Shown: positions 22,378-30,529 of the stretch, piece by piece
Position numbering within the stretch: the stretch's first letter is position 1
Layout: every line of letters begins with the position of its first letter
Source of the DNA: Bacteroidota bacterium
GTDB taxonomy: Bacteria > Bacteroidota > Bacteroidia > Chitinophagales > Chitinophagaceae
DNA length: 51,647 bases
Assembly (NCBI GenBank): GCA_023412975.1
Contig: JAEZRB010000175.1
Span: forward strand, 1-51,647
Direction: 5' to 3'
Program-made: the position numbers and the translations under genes
Notes under the pieces: generated by a model
Told to the model about the DNA's origin: nothing
Database searches by the model: none
Seen by the model: only the letters and a program-made list of their open reading frames with translations

Positions 22378-23697
22378 CTATAAGGTATTTAATACTTTGG
22401 CAGCTTTTTCAATTGCGGTTGATATATCTTCCTCTGTATGTGCATTGCTGATATACCATAGTCCCCTTCCTATTATCCTGACACCCTCATCATGCATACC
22501 GCCGATAAACTTCCCCAACTTTTGTTTGTCGAACGAAAGGGTATCGCGGTAGTCATTCGCCTGGCTCAGAGAAGTAAAAGCTGTATGAAACATGGGACCC
22601 GGTCCCTGTACCAGCATAGGCTGTTTTGCTAACCGCGACGCTTCCCTCAATCCTTCCATTAATATCCTGCCGAATTGATAAAGCCTTTCATAAGGGGAAT
22701 TCTTCTCCAATACCTGTATTGTTGCGAGGGCTGCTGCCACGGAAGCATTTCCTGAATTCATGGTACCGGCCTGTATCACCCGGCCCTCCGCCACCAGGCT
22801 CATCCATTCCTTTTTTCCGGCTATTACACTAAGCGGGTAACCACTGGCTATGGCTTTTGCGAAAATGGAGAGGTCGGGCTGAATGCCGAAATGGGCTTGC
22901 GCTCCCCCCAGTGAAAGACGAAATCCGGTAATCACCTCATCAAATATCAATGCGACACCATACTTATCACACAACTGCCGTATGCCTTCGAGAAAGTTTT
23001 CAACCGGCATTATGCATCCATTGTTGCACATGACCGGTTCGGTGATTATAGCCGCTATCTCCTCGTGTCGTTGTTCAAGTGTTTGTTCCAGCAACGAAAG
23101 ATCATTCCAGGGTAAAATAACAAACTCGTCTTCCGACTGTGCCGGTAATCCTTCTGACCATGGAAACACCGAAGGGTTTTCCCTGTTTCCCAACGCATCC
23201 AGGGAAGGTGCTGATATTCCCCAGCATACATTATCCATCCATCCGTGATAATGTCCTTCAAATCTTAAAAATTTTTTCCTCCCCGTTTTTGCACGTGCTA
23301 TCCTTAAGGCCGTCTGCACTGCCTCTGAACCATCAAGGCAAAAACGCATTAGCTCCGCAGATGGAACTAATGACTGTAACTTTTCTGCGAGTTGAATTTC
23401 CTGTATGTGCTGGCCGGCGAAAAGTTGCCCCTGTGCCGAGTACTCATTGACTGCCTGTAATACTTCCGGGTGTGAGTGACCCAGTATCAAAGGGCCCTGG
23501 CTAAGTGTAAAATCAAGGTATTCATTGCCATCAACATCAAATACCCTGCTTCCCCGCCCATGACTATAAAATAGTGCATGAGGATGATTGTACTTCCTGA
23601 ACTCCGAAGATACTCCCCCCGCTAATACATTTTTTGCACGCTCAAGCAAATTGCCCGAGGCTGTATATCTACCCGGTTTTACCGACGTCATATTCAA
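22378..23697 (-). CDS. Class III aminotransferase, glutamate-1-semialdehyde-aminomutase type
   Basis: A 439-residue PLP enzyme of the class III fold. It shows the HxHP segment (LGHSHPEVL), the cofactor-binding Asp253 in IFDEVITGFR and the Schiff-base Lys281 in DLSIFAKAIASGYPLS. GGVSSEFRKYN near the start is typical of the glutamate-1-semialdehyde aminomutase branch, whose members also act as transaminases on sugar-like or beta-amino substrates. As the gene lies between two 3-hydroxyacyl-CoA-dehydrogenase-like genes, a catabolic transaminase is more likely than the haem-pathway HemL. It transfers or moves an amino group of the island's substrate; which one is unknown. Confidence 0.88.
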   Translation of the reverse strand: MNMTSVKPGRYTASGNLLERAKNVLAGGVSSEFRKYNHPHALFYSHGRGSRVFDVDGNEYLDFTLSQGPLILGHSHPEVLQAVNEYSAQGQLFAGQHIQEIQLAEKLQSLVPSAELMRFCLDGSEAVQTALRIARAKTGRKKFLRFEGHYHGWMDNVCWGISAPSLDALGNRENPSVFPWSEGLPAQSEDEFVILPWNDLSLLEQTLEQRHEEIAAIITEPVMCNNGCIMPVENFLEGIRQLCDKYGVALIFDEVITGFRLSLGGAQAHFGIQPDLSIFAKAIASGYPLSVIAGKKEWMSLVAEGRVIQAGTMNSGNASVAAALATIQVLEKNSPYERLYQFGRILMEGLREASRLAKQPMLVQGPGPMFHTAFTSLSQANDYRDTLSFDKQKLGKFIGGMHDEGVRIIGRGLWYISNAHTEEDISTAIEKAAKVLNTL

Positions 23698-23711
23698 TCG
23701 TTTCCTTTGTA

Positions 23712-24719
23712 TTAAAACACTGTTGCCTTATTTATTTTCATCTCCAGTTTTCGCAATGGATAGTGAGAGGCCAGCTTGTAAATATCTTTGTTGAACAAAG
23801 CAAAGGCTTCCTCCCATGCTTTTGCCTCCTCCGGGTTGTAATTGTATAGTCCCACCAGGTTTTGTGTACCGCGGGCATTACTATTTACCATGTTTTGCAT
23901 AATTCGCGGCACATTGCCTGTATTACAGAGCTTTGGAAAATTCCTCTCCAGTATCCTCCTGCAATCCACCAACCCGAGATAGTCCATCCTCCGGAAAATA
24001 CCCATTAGCGTGATCCATGATCCAAAGTCATACCGACACGCTTTGTCTGCATTCTCTATAGTAGTGACGCCTTCATCTACCAGGTGAAATAATTCACGGT
24101 ATACGGCATACATGAGCCTGTTGGTAATAAATCCACGTATGTCTTTCTTAAGTACAGTAGGCTCTTTACCCCAGGAGTGCGCTAACTGCCATACTATGCC
24201 AGCATAGGCGTGATTGGTCAATGCCCCACATGTGATCTCCAGGAAGCGGGTTACAAATGCAGGTTCTGCCCAGTGTATACCTAAAAAGCGTTCGGGCCGG
24301 CGCATGCTGTATTGCAATTCGCTGATAGGAATAGCTGAGGTATTGCTCGCGACGATGGTTTCGTTATCTACTATGGACTCTATCTTTCTATAAACACCCG
24401 CCTTAATCTGCACGTTTTCAACCACGCACTCCATTACTATACCACAGTTTTCCAGCTTTTCGTAATCCTCTGAAATTATCAGTTTTGATATATAGCTATC
24501 GACATGCTTTTCTAAAAGTCCTGCTTTTTCACAATCCTGCAGTTGCGCGCGGATATATCCCTCCGCATTCTCCATATCTCCAGGAAGTGGCGCTATAGCT
24601 ACTACCCGATGACCGGCCATCAATAGCGCGACCACTATACTACTCCCCATCAGTCCCAGTCCTACTACTCCTATTTCCATTGGCATTGCACCTCCCTGCA
24701 TAGTTTTCATTCCAGTCAT
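23712..24719 (-). CDS. 3-hydroxyacyl-CoA dehydrogenase-family oxidoreductase
   Basis: A 335-residue NAD-dependent dehydrogenase. The start at 24719 shares ATGA with the stop of the RidA gene; an ATG at 24686 preceded by GGGAGGT is an alternative that would trim 11 residues. It has an intact Rossmann motif (GVVGLGLMGSS), NTSAIPISEL, and the catalytic His149 in GIHWAEPAFVTRFLEI. Members oxidise beta-hydroxy acids; besides acyl-CoA enzymes the family includes L-gulonate 3-dehydrogenase, which acts on sugar acids, a better match to this island. The degenerate paralogue at 21394-22347 may be its partner. Confidence 0.85.
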   Translation of the reverse strand: MTGMKTMQGGAMPMEIGVVGLGLMGSSIVVALLMAGHRVVAIAPLPGDMENAEGYIRAQLQDCEKAGLLEKHVDSYISKLIISEDYEKLENCGIVMECVVENVQIKAGVYRKIESIVDNETIVASNTSAIPISELQYSMRRPERFLGIHWAEPAFVTRFLEITCGALTNHAYAGIVWQLAHSWGKEPTVLKKDIRGFITNRLMYAVYRELFHLVDEGVTTIENADKACRYDFGSWITLMGIFRRMDYLGLVDCRRILERNFPKLCNTGNVPRIMQNMVNSNARGTQNLVGLYNYNPEEAKAWEEAFALFNKDIYKLASHYPLRKLEMKINKATVF

Positions 24720-25105
24720 AGTTTTACAATACAATCGATCTCAACTTTTATACCCTCTGCCAGTACGGACTGCACAGTTGTGCGGGCTGGTCTTACTCCA
24801 TTGAAAAAAGATGAATAGACCGCGTTGTATCGGTCAAATTCACTGATATCGGCCAGGTGAACAGTACATTTTACAATGTCATCCATTGTCTTGCCCATTT
24901 GTAGTACTATGGCGCGAATATTTTCAAGCGTAAGCGTAGTCTCCTCCTCTATTGTACCCAACACAAACTTCGACGTGGAAAAATCAACCGGTCCCTGTCC
25001 ACTTACAAATGCAAAGCCCTCTGTAATCACCGCATCAGAATAAGCTCCTGTTTCAAATCCAGCCTGTCGTTGGGGATGATCTATCTTTTTTTTCATTATA
25101 TACAA
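24716..25105 (-). CDS. RidA-family (Rid/YjgF) deaminase
   Basis: A 129-residue protein of the RidA family, whose archetype hydrolyses reactive enamine/imine intermediates made by PLP enzymes. The usual pattern is visible: GAYSDAVITEGFAFVSGQGP, then GTIEEETTLTLENIRAIVLQ, and the C-terminal VRPARTTVQSVLAEGIKVEI with the substrate-binding Arg in ARTTV. It is the first gene of the operon that reads from 25105 down to 18022 and is divergent from the AraC regulator. A RidA at the head of an operon with a class III aminotransferase suggests imine chemistry in the pathway. Confidence 0.88.
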   Translation of the reverse strand: MYIMKKKIDHPQRQAGFETGAYSDAVITEGFAFVSGQGPVDFSTSKFVLGTIEEETTLTLENIRAIVLQMGKTMDDIVKCTVHLADISEFDRYNAVYSSFFNGVRPARTTVQSVLAEGIKVEIDCIVKL

Positions 25106-25109
25106 TTGA

Positions 25110-25125
25110 TTTAACAGATGTTAAA
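25110..25125. promoter_or_regulatory. Candidate operator between ridA and araC-type gene
   Basis: TTTAACA, two bases, TGTTAAA: a 7-base perfect inverted repeat in the 111-base divergent intergenic region, four bases before the RidA ATG. It is well placed to control the RidA operon. No binding is shown, and AraC-type proteins often prefer direct repeats. Confidence 0.35.
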
Positions 25126-25216
25126 AGTAAAAATGAAGAGGGGAGTATTCTGTTACTTTTGTTTATATTTATAATACTATTTTTCAGGAAATCCACCGAT
25201 AAAATCGCACCTTTTT

Positions 25217-26134
25217 ATGAAGGCTATTGAAGTACGCTTTGCTAAAGAAGTTGATAAGTCATTTGTTGTTTTCCGTGAAACGGGCAACTTCTTTCCATGT
25301 CCCTGGCACTATCACCCCGAATATGAATTTGTGTTGGTTACAAAAAGCAGCGGCCGTCGAATGGTCGGTGATCATATTGGCTACTTCAATGAAGGAGACC
25401 TGGTGTTTATGGGCCCGCACTTACCACATGTATGGGTCAATGATGAAGAATTTATAAATAACAAAGCGGCTTACCAGGCAGATGCTGTCGTCATACATTT
25501 TTTAGAAAATTTCCTGGGCGGGCCGCTTCTCAACATACCCGAACTGGACAGCTTTAGAAAATTTTTGGACCTATCGAAACGTGGTATGGTAATAAAAGGA
25601 AAGACGCGTGTGAAAGTTGCTGACCTTATGATCAAGATGACAACGATGAACGGATTGCAGCGCTTGTCAGCACTGTTTTCTATCTTTGACATGCTGTCTT
25701 CTTCCAATGATTACGACTTACTCGCCAGCCCTGGATTTGAACATCAAAAGGTAAACTCTGTACCCGGACCTTCTGATAAAATAAATGAATTCATCATGCG
25801 TAATATTGACCGAAACATTTCCTTGCAGGAGATTGCATCGGTTGCCAATATGGCTACTACTACATTCTGTAATTATTTCAAAAGCCATTACAGGATGACC
25901 TTTATCGAATATCTTAACAGTGTCAGAATTGGCCTGGCATGCAAGTTACTGGCAGACAAAAAAAACAATATTGTAGGTGTTGCTTATGAAGTGGGATTTA
26001 ATAACCTGGGTAATTTCAATCGCCAGTTTAAAAAGATCAAGAATATGACACCGCGGGAATATCGTAAAAAACTGGAAATTGATTTCAATAACGATAAGCT
26101 TGAGAACAGTCATGAATATGTGCTCAGCAATTAA
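25217..26134 (+). CDS. AraC-family transcriptional regulator
   Basis: A 305-residue regulator with an N-terminal cupin (PWHYHPEYEFVLVTKSSGRR, then NEGDLVFMGPHLPHVWVND) and a C-terminal double helix-turn-helix. The first HTH starts NISLQEIASVANMATTTFCN; the second is VAYEVGFNNLGNFNRQFKKI followed by the family signature NMTPREYRKKL. The metal-like His residues of the cupin (HYHPE, H in PHLPH) suggest binding of a sugar or sugar-acid inducer. It is the only plus-strand gene in the 34-kb island. It is divergent from the RidA operon and convergent with the SDR at 26151, whose stop is 16 bases away. It is the obvious candidate for control of the island. Confidence 0.9.
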   Translation: MKAIEVRFAKEVDKSFVVFRETGNFFPCPWHYHPEYEFVLVTKSSGRRMVGDHIGYFNEGDLVFMGPHLPHVWVNDEEFINNKAAYQADAVVIHFLENFLGGPLLNIPELDSFRKFLDLSKRGMVIKGKTRVKVADLMIKMTTMNGLQRLSALFSIFDMLSSSNDYDLLASPGFEHQKVNSVPGPSDKINEFIMRNIDRNISLQEIASVANMATTTFCNYFKSHYRMTFIEYLNSVRIGLACKLLADKKNNIVGVAYEVGFNNLGNFNRQFKKIKNMTPREYRKKLEIDFNNDKLENSHEYVLSN

Positions 26135-26150
26135 GTTTTTTACAGCTTCA

Positions 26151-26924
26151 TCATTGCACTGTATAACCACCATCTATGACAACAGCCTGTCCCGTTATAC
26201 CTCCCGCCTTTTCACAGGAAAGGTATAATGCATAACCGGTCACTTCTTCGGGATCCAGAAGCCTTTTCTGTGGCACAAGCGGAAAAATCACTTCCTCCAG
26301 CACTTTTGATTCTGTGACACCGCGATTTTGCGCCAACTGCGCAAGCTGGTTGCGTACCAGAGAAGTATTTACATACCCGGGGCAAATGGCATTGGCCGTG
26401 ATATTAAATGGGGCTCCCTCCAGTGCTGTTACTTTTGTAAGTCCGATCACTCCATGCTTGGCACTATTGTAAGCAGATTTTCCAGCAAACCCGATCAGTC
26501 CATTGACGGAAGCCATATTTATGATACGGCCAAACTTCTGCCGTTGCATAAATGGCAACACATACCTGGTAGCTATAAATGGTGCAACCAGCATCAGGTC
26601 TATTAATTGCCGAAACTTATCGATAGGAAAACTTTCAATTGGAGCAATATACTGGAGGCCCGCATTGTTGATCAATATATCTATACGACCATGCCGTTCC
26701 TGTATAGTATTGATCAATGCAGACACCTGCTTTTCCCGGGTTACATCGCATGCAAAGCCATCAACAGAAAATCCTTCCAACGCTAGCAATGAAACAACGT
26801 TGTCAATGGCAGCCTGATGCAGGTCCAGGATAACTACTGTATCACCCGCCTCTGCATAACCTCGCGCCATAGCAAGGCCAATATCGCCTGCTCCGCCGGT
26901 AATGACGACAATTCTTTTATCCAT
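26151..26924 (-). CDS. Short-chain dehydrogenase, 3-hydroxybutyrate-dehydrogenase-like
   Basis: A 257-residue classical SDR. The NAD motif is TGGAGDIG (near residue 9), NNAG is intact, and the catalytic set is complete: Ser in NMASVNG (near 140) and the YNSAK motif with Tyr and Lys. The stretches NAGLQYIAPIESFPIDKF and ANAICPGYVNTSLVRNQ resemble D-3-hydroxybutyrate dehydrogenases and related sugar-acid dehydrogenases such as 2-keto-3-deoxy-L-fuconate dehydrogenase. In this setting oxidation of a keto-deoxy sugar acid is more likely than ketone-body use. It is convergent with the AraC gene and is the last gene of the operon that begins with the MFS transporter. Confidence 0.88.
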   Translation of the reverse strand: MDKRIVVITGGAGDIGLAMARGYAEAGDTVVILDLHQAAIDNVVSLLALEGFSVDGFACDVTREKQVSALINTIQERHGRIDILINNAGLQYIAPIESFPIDKFRQLIDLMLVAPFIATRYVLPFMQRQKFGRIINMASVNGLIGFAGKSAYNSAKHGVIGLTKVTALEGAPFNITANAICPGYVNTSLVRNQLAQLAQNRGVTESKVLEEVIFPLVPQKRLLDPEEVTGYALYLSCEKAGGITGQAVVIDGGYTVQ

Positions 26925-27009
26925 GAAAGAGAGAATGATTTTATTGATGGACTACCAGAATATTAAAATGAACTTTTTCCCGGTTTGTTTGGCACTGTCA
27001 AAGGCCAAC

Positions 27010-27789
27010 TCAGGCATACAACCCACCGTCGATTAAAATATTTTCACCATTGATATACGAACCCGCATCAGAAGCAAGTAAAACAACCAGGCCCTTGATA
27101 TCATCATTGTTCGCCATCCGTCCCATTGGCACTTTCTTCGAATAATTTTCGACAAACTTTTTATGCTGATGATTGAAGAGGCCACCCGGGCTGATACAGT
27201 TAAACCTGATGTTCTTTTGCGCATGTACCTTAGCCATGAAACGCGTGAGCGTAATCAATCCACCATTGTGAAAACAATAATCCGGCGCCAGGTCGCCCAT
27301 ACCTTCTATACCATCGTAGTTCGACAAAATAGGACCGTACATTCCCATCATAGAACTGATATTGATCACACTTCCTCCCCCGGACTGAATGATCAGGCGT
27401 GTCATTTCCCGGAGTATCAGCATCATGCCAGTAGCGTTTACCCGCATTGATTCTTCAAATTGCGCTATCGGTGCATTGTAACCCTTCATGGGTCGCGATA
27501 CAGCGTTGTTTACAAAAATATCCAGCCTGCCGAATTGCGCTATGATCGTGCTTCCCAGGACCAGCACAGCTTCTTCATCAGCCTGGTCTACCTGCATACC
27601 GTGTACGTCATGACCCAAGCTTCGAAATGATGCAGCGCTTTTTTCGATCGCTTCCATATTCCGCGATGCAATAATAACAGTAGCGCCGGCTTCAGCCAGT
27701 CCTTCGGTAATTGACCTGCCATAATTTCCCGCACCACCTGTGACCAGCGCCACCTTACCGCTGAGGCTTAATAAATCCATTACGTTCAT
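27010..27789 (-). CDS. SDR-family protein lacking the catalytic lysine
   Basis: A 259-residue SDR-fold protein. The nucleotide motif TGGAGNYG and NNAVS (for NNAG) are present, as is the catalytic Ser in NISSMMG (near 145). The catalytic pair normally reads YxxxK; here it is Y171-CFH-N175 (PDYCFHNGGLITLTRFM), and the codon is AAT, so Lys is replaced by Asn. An insertion before it (YGPILSNYDGIEGMGDLAPD) is typical of gluconate 5-dehydrogenase-like SDRs that act on sugar acids. The frame is whole and the gene is seven bases from its neighbour, so it is likely expressed. It may be inactive, slow, or use another base. Confidence 0.8.
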   Translation of the reverse strand: MNVMDLLSLSGKVALVTGGAGNYGRSITEGLAEAGATVIIASRNMEAIEKSAASFRSLGHDVHGMQVDQADEEAVLVLGSTIIAQFGRLDIFVNNAVSRPMKGYNAPIAQFEESMRVNATGMMLILREMTRLIIQSGGGSVINISSMMGMYGPILSNYDGIEGMGDLAPDYCFHNGGLITLTRFMAKVHAQKNIRFNCISPGGLFNHQHKKFVENYSKKVPMGRMANNDDIKGLVVLLASDAGSYINGENILIDGGLYA

Positions 27790-27795
27790 GCGTAC

Positions 27796-28716
27796 TTATT
27801 TTAAGTAAATAGTTGTACCGCCTGCATCATGACTGGCCTGAGCAGCCACCAGGCAATTAATTATATTCACCGTCTTTGAAAAAGGTAGTCTTGATTTACC
27901 TTCTTCCACACTCCTGGCAAATTCAATGATATTATCGCGGAACATGGAATAGGAGTTTTTGATGTCGGCCATCCGCCAAGCTTCCCGTCCGAAATAACTT
28001 ACCTGGAAAGTAGGCGTAATATCTTTAAAAAGATGAATGGTAGCCCGAAGACCATTTTCAAAAACAATGTGTACAATGTTTTGATCACTATCACCGATAT
28101 GCTGCACGGAATGAGCCTGTGGATCATCAAGTGAAGCAATGATGGCTTCGAGCATATGCACACCGTATTTCAACCAGTCTTTTTTACCCACAGCTGTTAC
28201 CAATTCAAGTGGGCCAAGTTTATCCATTTCCTGTTTTACTATCCTGCATTCATTGGCATACCGCATAGAAGAACACGACATGATCAGTTTGCCTGATCTT
28301 TCCTGCTCTGTAAACCAATGCAGATCTTCCTGGTTTGTAGCTAAGGGCTTATCGATAAAGACCGGCAACCCTGCTTCTATAAAAGCCCGGCTCATGGTCA
28401 CATGGTTCTCGGCATCATCGCGGGCAAGGATCACAGCGTCTACTTCCCCTATCATATCTTCCGCACGTTGCATTACATGCGCAATACCCGAAGATCCTGC
28501 AATACTATCCGACATACGGGTATCCTGTGTCCATATATGCGTCACCTCTGCGTTCAATATCCCGAGTGTATCTTCATTGGCTTTTAAATAGGCCGCTACG
28601 GCAGGGTAACCTACCTTTTTTATTTCGTTGCCGTCGTACACACCATTAATGATGGATGACCAGGAATAAGGATGCGCATTACCTTCGCTCATGCCAATGA
28701 TCCCAAACTTCTTCAT
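27796..28716 (-). CDS. Gfo/Idh/MocA-family oxidoreductase, cytoplasmic
   Basis: A 306-residue protein of the Gfo/Idh family, which oxidise or reduce sugar rings and cyclitols with NAD(P). The N-terminal Rossmann strand is unusual (GIIGMSEGNAHPYSW, without a clean GxGxxG), but the DKP motif that anchors the nicotinamide is there (PVFIDKPLATNQEDL, near 127), and KYGVHMLEAI has the His at the usual catalytic position. The length is short for the family. With the periplasmic Gfo/Idh at 48619 and the GMC oxidoreductase it may belong to a 3-keto-sugar type of processing. The specific substrate is unknown. Confidence 0.82.
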   Translation of the reverse strand: MKKFGIIGMSEGNAHPYSWSSIINGVYDGNEIKKVGYPAVAAYLKANEDTLGILNAEVTHIWTQDTRMSDSIAGSSGIAHVMQRAEDMIGEVDAVILARDDAENHVTMSRAFIEAGLPVFIDKPLATNQEDLHWFTEQERSGKLIMSCSSMRYANECRIVKQEMDKLGPLELVTAVGKKDWLKYGVHMLEAIIASLDDPQAHSVQHIGDSDQNIVHIVFENGLRATIHLFKDITPTFQVSYFGREAWRMADIKNSYSMFRDNIIEFARSVEEGKSRLPFSKTVNIINCLVAAQASHDAGGTTIYLK

Positions 28717-28727
28717 AAAATATTGTA

Positions 28728-29684
28728 TTATTTAAGCCAGCCATTAACACTCCATGTATGCAAATTCAAAAAATCGGGATCAGGATATTCCATATCTATC
28801 AGCGTGGCAGTGGTATTTGTGTCCAAATGCCCGCCCGCAGCTGCCTGCAATGCCTGCGCCAGGTACTCTCGCCGGTCTATGCCTACCAATACAGCAGCTA
28901 CCTCCTCGAATGATAATGCAAAACGGGTTGCAAGGTTGGGAAGGCTGCTTAACGATTGACCCGGTAAGCTGGTATATTGCCTGATATGGTCCTCCACTCT
29001 ATTTAAGGGCCCTGATAAATTTACTCCCTTATCGCTCAGTAATCCTTTCAGCAATACAGATCTCACTATAATACCGACACCCTTCGCGGCAGCAGCGGCA
29101 AACTGTGTCAACTGCCGTTGGTCGAGCAGGTTGAAGGGCAGTTGTACAGCATCCCAAACGCCAGCTTCAATAGCCAGCCTGGTTTCTGCTGGTGTGTACA
29201 CAGAGACCCCAGTGGCTCTTATTGTGCCGGAGTTTTTGAGCTGCGTAAAAATATTTGCAACGTCAGCGTTTTCCAGTATTTGCAGATCGGCCTGGTGAAG
29301 CATAAAAACGTCGAGATATTCTGTTTTCAATGCTGCAAGACTTTCAGCAAGTGATTGCATGATGATCTTTTTTAACTCATCATATCGCGGGATGGTTCCA
29401 TCGGGATTAGTAAAGTGTTTACACTTCGAACTTATTATAACTTCGTCACGAATACCGTTAAATGCCTGGCCCATTATAAATTCACTTTCGCCATACAACC
29501 TCGCTGTATCAAAGAAATTGATACCTGCATCAAGTGCTTCATGGAGCAATTTAACAGCATCAGTTTGCGAAAGCATATCTTTTTTATTGCTTATTCCAAT
29601 GCCGTAAGGCATCCCGATCTCTACGCCTCCAAATGCTATTTCAGATACTTCCAGGCCTGTTCTTCCCAGCTGTCTTCGGTTCAT
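28728..29684 (-). CDS. Aldo/keto reductase, aldose-1-dehydrogenase-like
   Basis: A 318-residue aldo/keto reductase. I start it at MNRRQLGRTGLEVSEIAFGG (29684), the normal N-terminus of the family; the longer frame would run back into the aldolase gene. The catalytic tetrad is complete: Asp and Tyr in FFDTARLYGESE, Lys in IISSKCKHF and His in FMLHQADL. GVEIGMPYG after the start is typical of the D-threo-aldose (L-fucose) 1-dehydrogenase branch, which oxidises sugars to lactones. If so, it would provide the lactone for a lactonase step. It is in the middle of the operon, six bases after the aldolase gene. Confidence 0.87.
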   Translation of the reverse strand: MNRRQLGRTGLEVSEIAFGGVEIGMPYGIGISNKKDMLSQTDAVKLLHEALDAGINFFDTARLYGESEFIMGQAFNGIRDEVIISSKCKHFTNPDGTIPRYDELKKIIMQSLAESLAALKTEYLDVFMLHQADLQILENADVANIFTQLKNSGTIRATGVSVYTPAETRLAIEAGVWDAVQLPFNLLDQRQLTQFAAAAAKGVGIIVRSVLLKGLLSDKGVNLSGPLNRVEDHIRQYTSLPGQSLSSLPNLATRFALSFEEVAAVLVGIDRREYLAQALQAAAGGHLDTNTTATLIDMEYPDPDFLNLHTWSVNGWLK

Positions 29685-29689
29685 AACGA

Positions 29690-30493
29690 TTATTTGGCTT
29701 CCAGGTAAGATGATCCCGAACCTGCTGCAATAGACTGGTGAAATGCGTTCAGCAGATCCTGGCAATAATTTTTAACACCCACCACATCGGCGCCCATACT
29801 TATAAAATGGTAACCCATCTCTTTCAGTTCAGCCAGGTTGCCCGGCCCGCCAACCGTGGCAGCGAATTTGCCATGCTTACGCGCTGCCGCAGCTACTGCT
29901 TTCCTTGTCTCCAGCAATAAGGGATGGTCCCATACCCCCGGTTTTCCTATGCCCTGGCTGTAATCGCCAGGTCCAAAAAAAAGCATATCAAACCCATCCA
30001 GAGCGGCAATGGCATCCAGGTCATTCAATGGTTCGGGGTCTTCGATCTGCAATACAACAAAACGCTGCCTGTTTGAAAACTCCATATACGGCAACATATC
30101 ATACCTGGTATAACCTCCGTCTGCATTGCCACCATCAATAGCCCGACGTCCGAGGGGGTGAAAACGCGTCATATGAATTACATTTTTTGCGTCCTCCAAA
30201 CTCATGATATGTGGCACCAGGATACCCGTGGCATCAAGCTCCATTGGTTTGATATAATCACTGTAGCCGCCTCTCGACACCCGTACCATCACATCCACAT
30301 CATGTGCTTTGGCTGCCCATATATGAGATGCAACAACTGACCAGTCCTGCGCCTGGTGCTCACGGTCGATCCAAAGGCAATCGAATCCCGACATTGCAGC
30401 AAGTTCACTCACCTGGGGATCATTGAAATTTACTTTCAGACAACTGGAATGTTTGCCGGCACGAAGATTTTTTAAGACCTTACTTTCTCTCAT
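29690..30493 (-). CDS. HpcH/HpaI-type class II aldolase
   Basis: A 267-residue TIM-barrel aldolase that reversibly splits 2-keto-3-deoxy acids into pyruvate and an aldehyde, using a divalent metal. The key residues are visible: His and Glu in FDCLWIDREHQAQDW (the DxEH motif), Arg in VMVRVSRGG, Glu in VVLQIEDPEPLND and Asp in FFGPGDYSQGIG. It gives the pathway a cleavage enzyme beside the FAH hydrolase, so the island may serve two branches. The gene is followed by the aldo/keto reductase. Confidence 0.88.
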   Translation of the reverse strand: MRESKVLKNLRAGKHSSCLKVNFNDPQVSELAAMSGFDCLWIDREHQAQDWSVVASHIWAAKAHDVDVMVRVSRGGYSDYIKPMELDATGILVPHIMSLEDAKNVIHMTRFHPLGRRAIDGGNADGGYTRYDMLPYMEFSNRQRFVVLQIEDPEPLNDLDAIAALDGFDMLFFGPGDYSQGIGKPGVWDHPLLLETRKAVAAAARKHGKFAATVGGPGNLAELKEMGYHFISMGADVVGVKNYCQDLLNAFHQSIAAGSGSSYLEAK

Positions 30494-30529
30494 GCAATAT
30501 TTATTTGAGTAAACATAATGTAAAAGAAT

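Noticed and set aside
22378..23697. HemL (glutamate-1-semialdehyde aminomutase of haem synthesis)
   Set aside because: The fold is the same, but the gene lies in a catabolic operon with RidA and dehydrogenases, so a biosynthetic role is unlikely.
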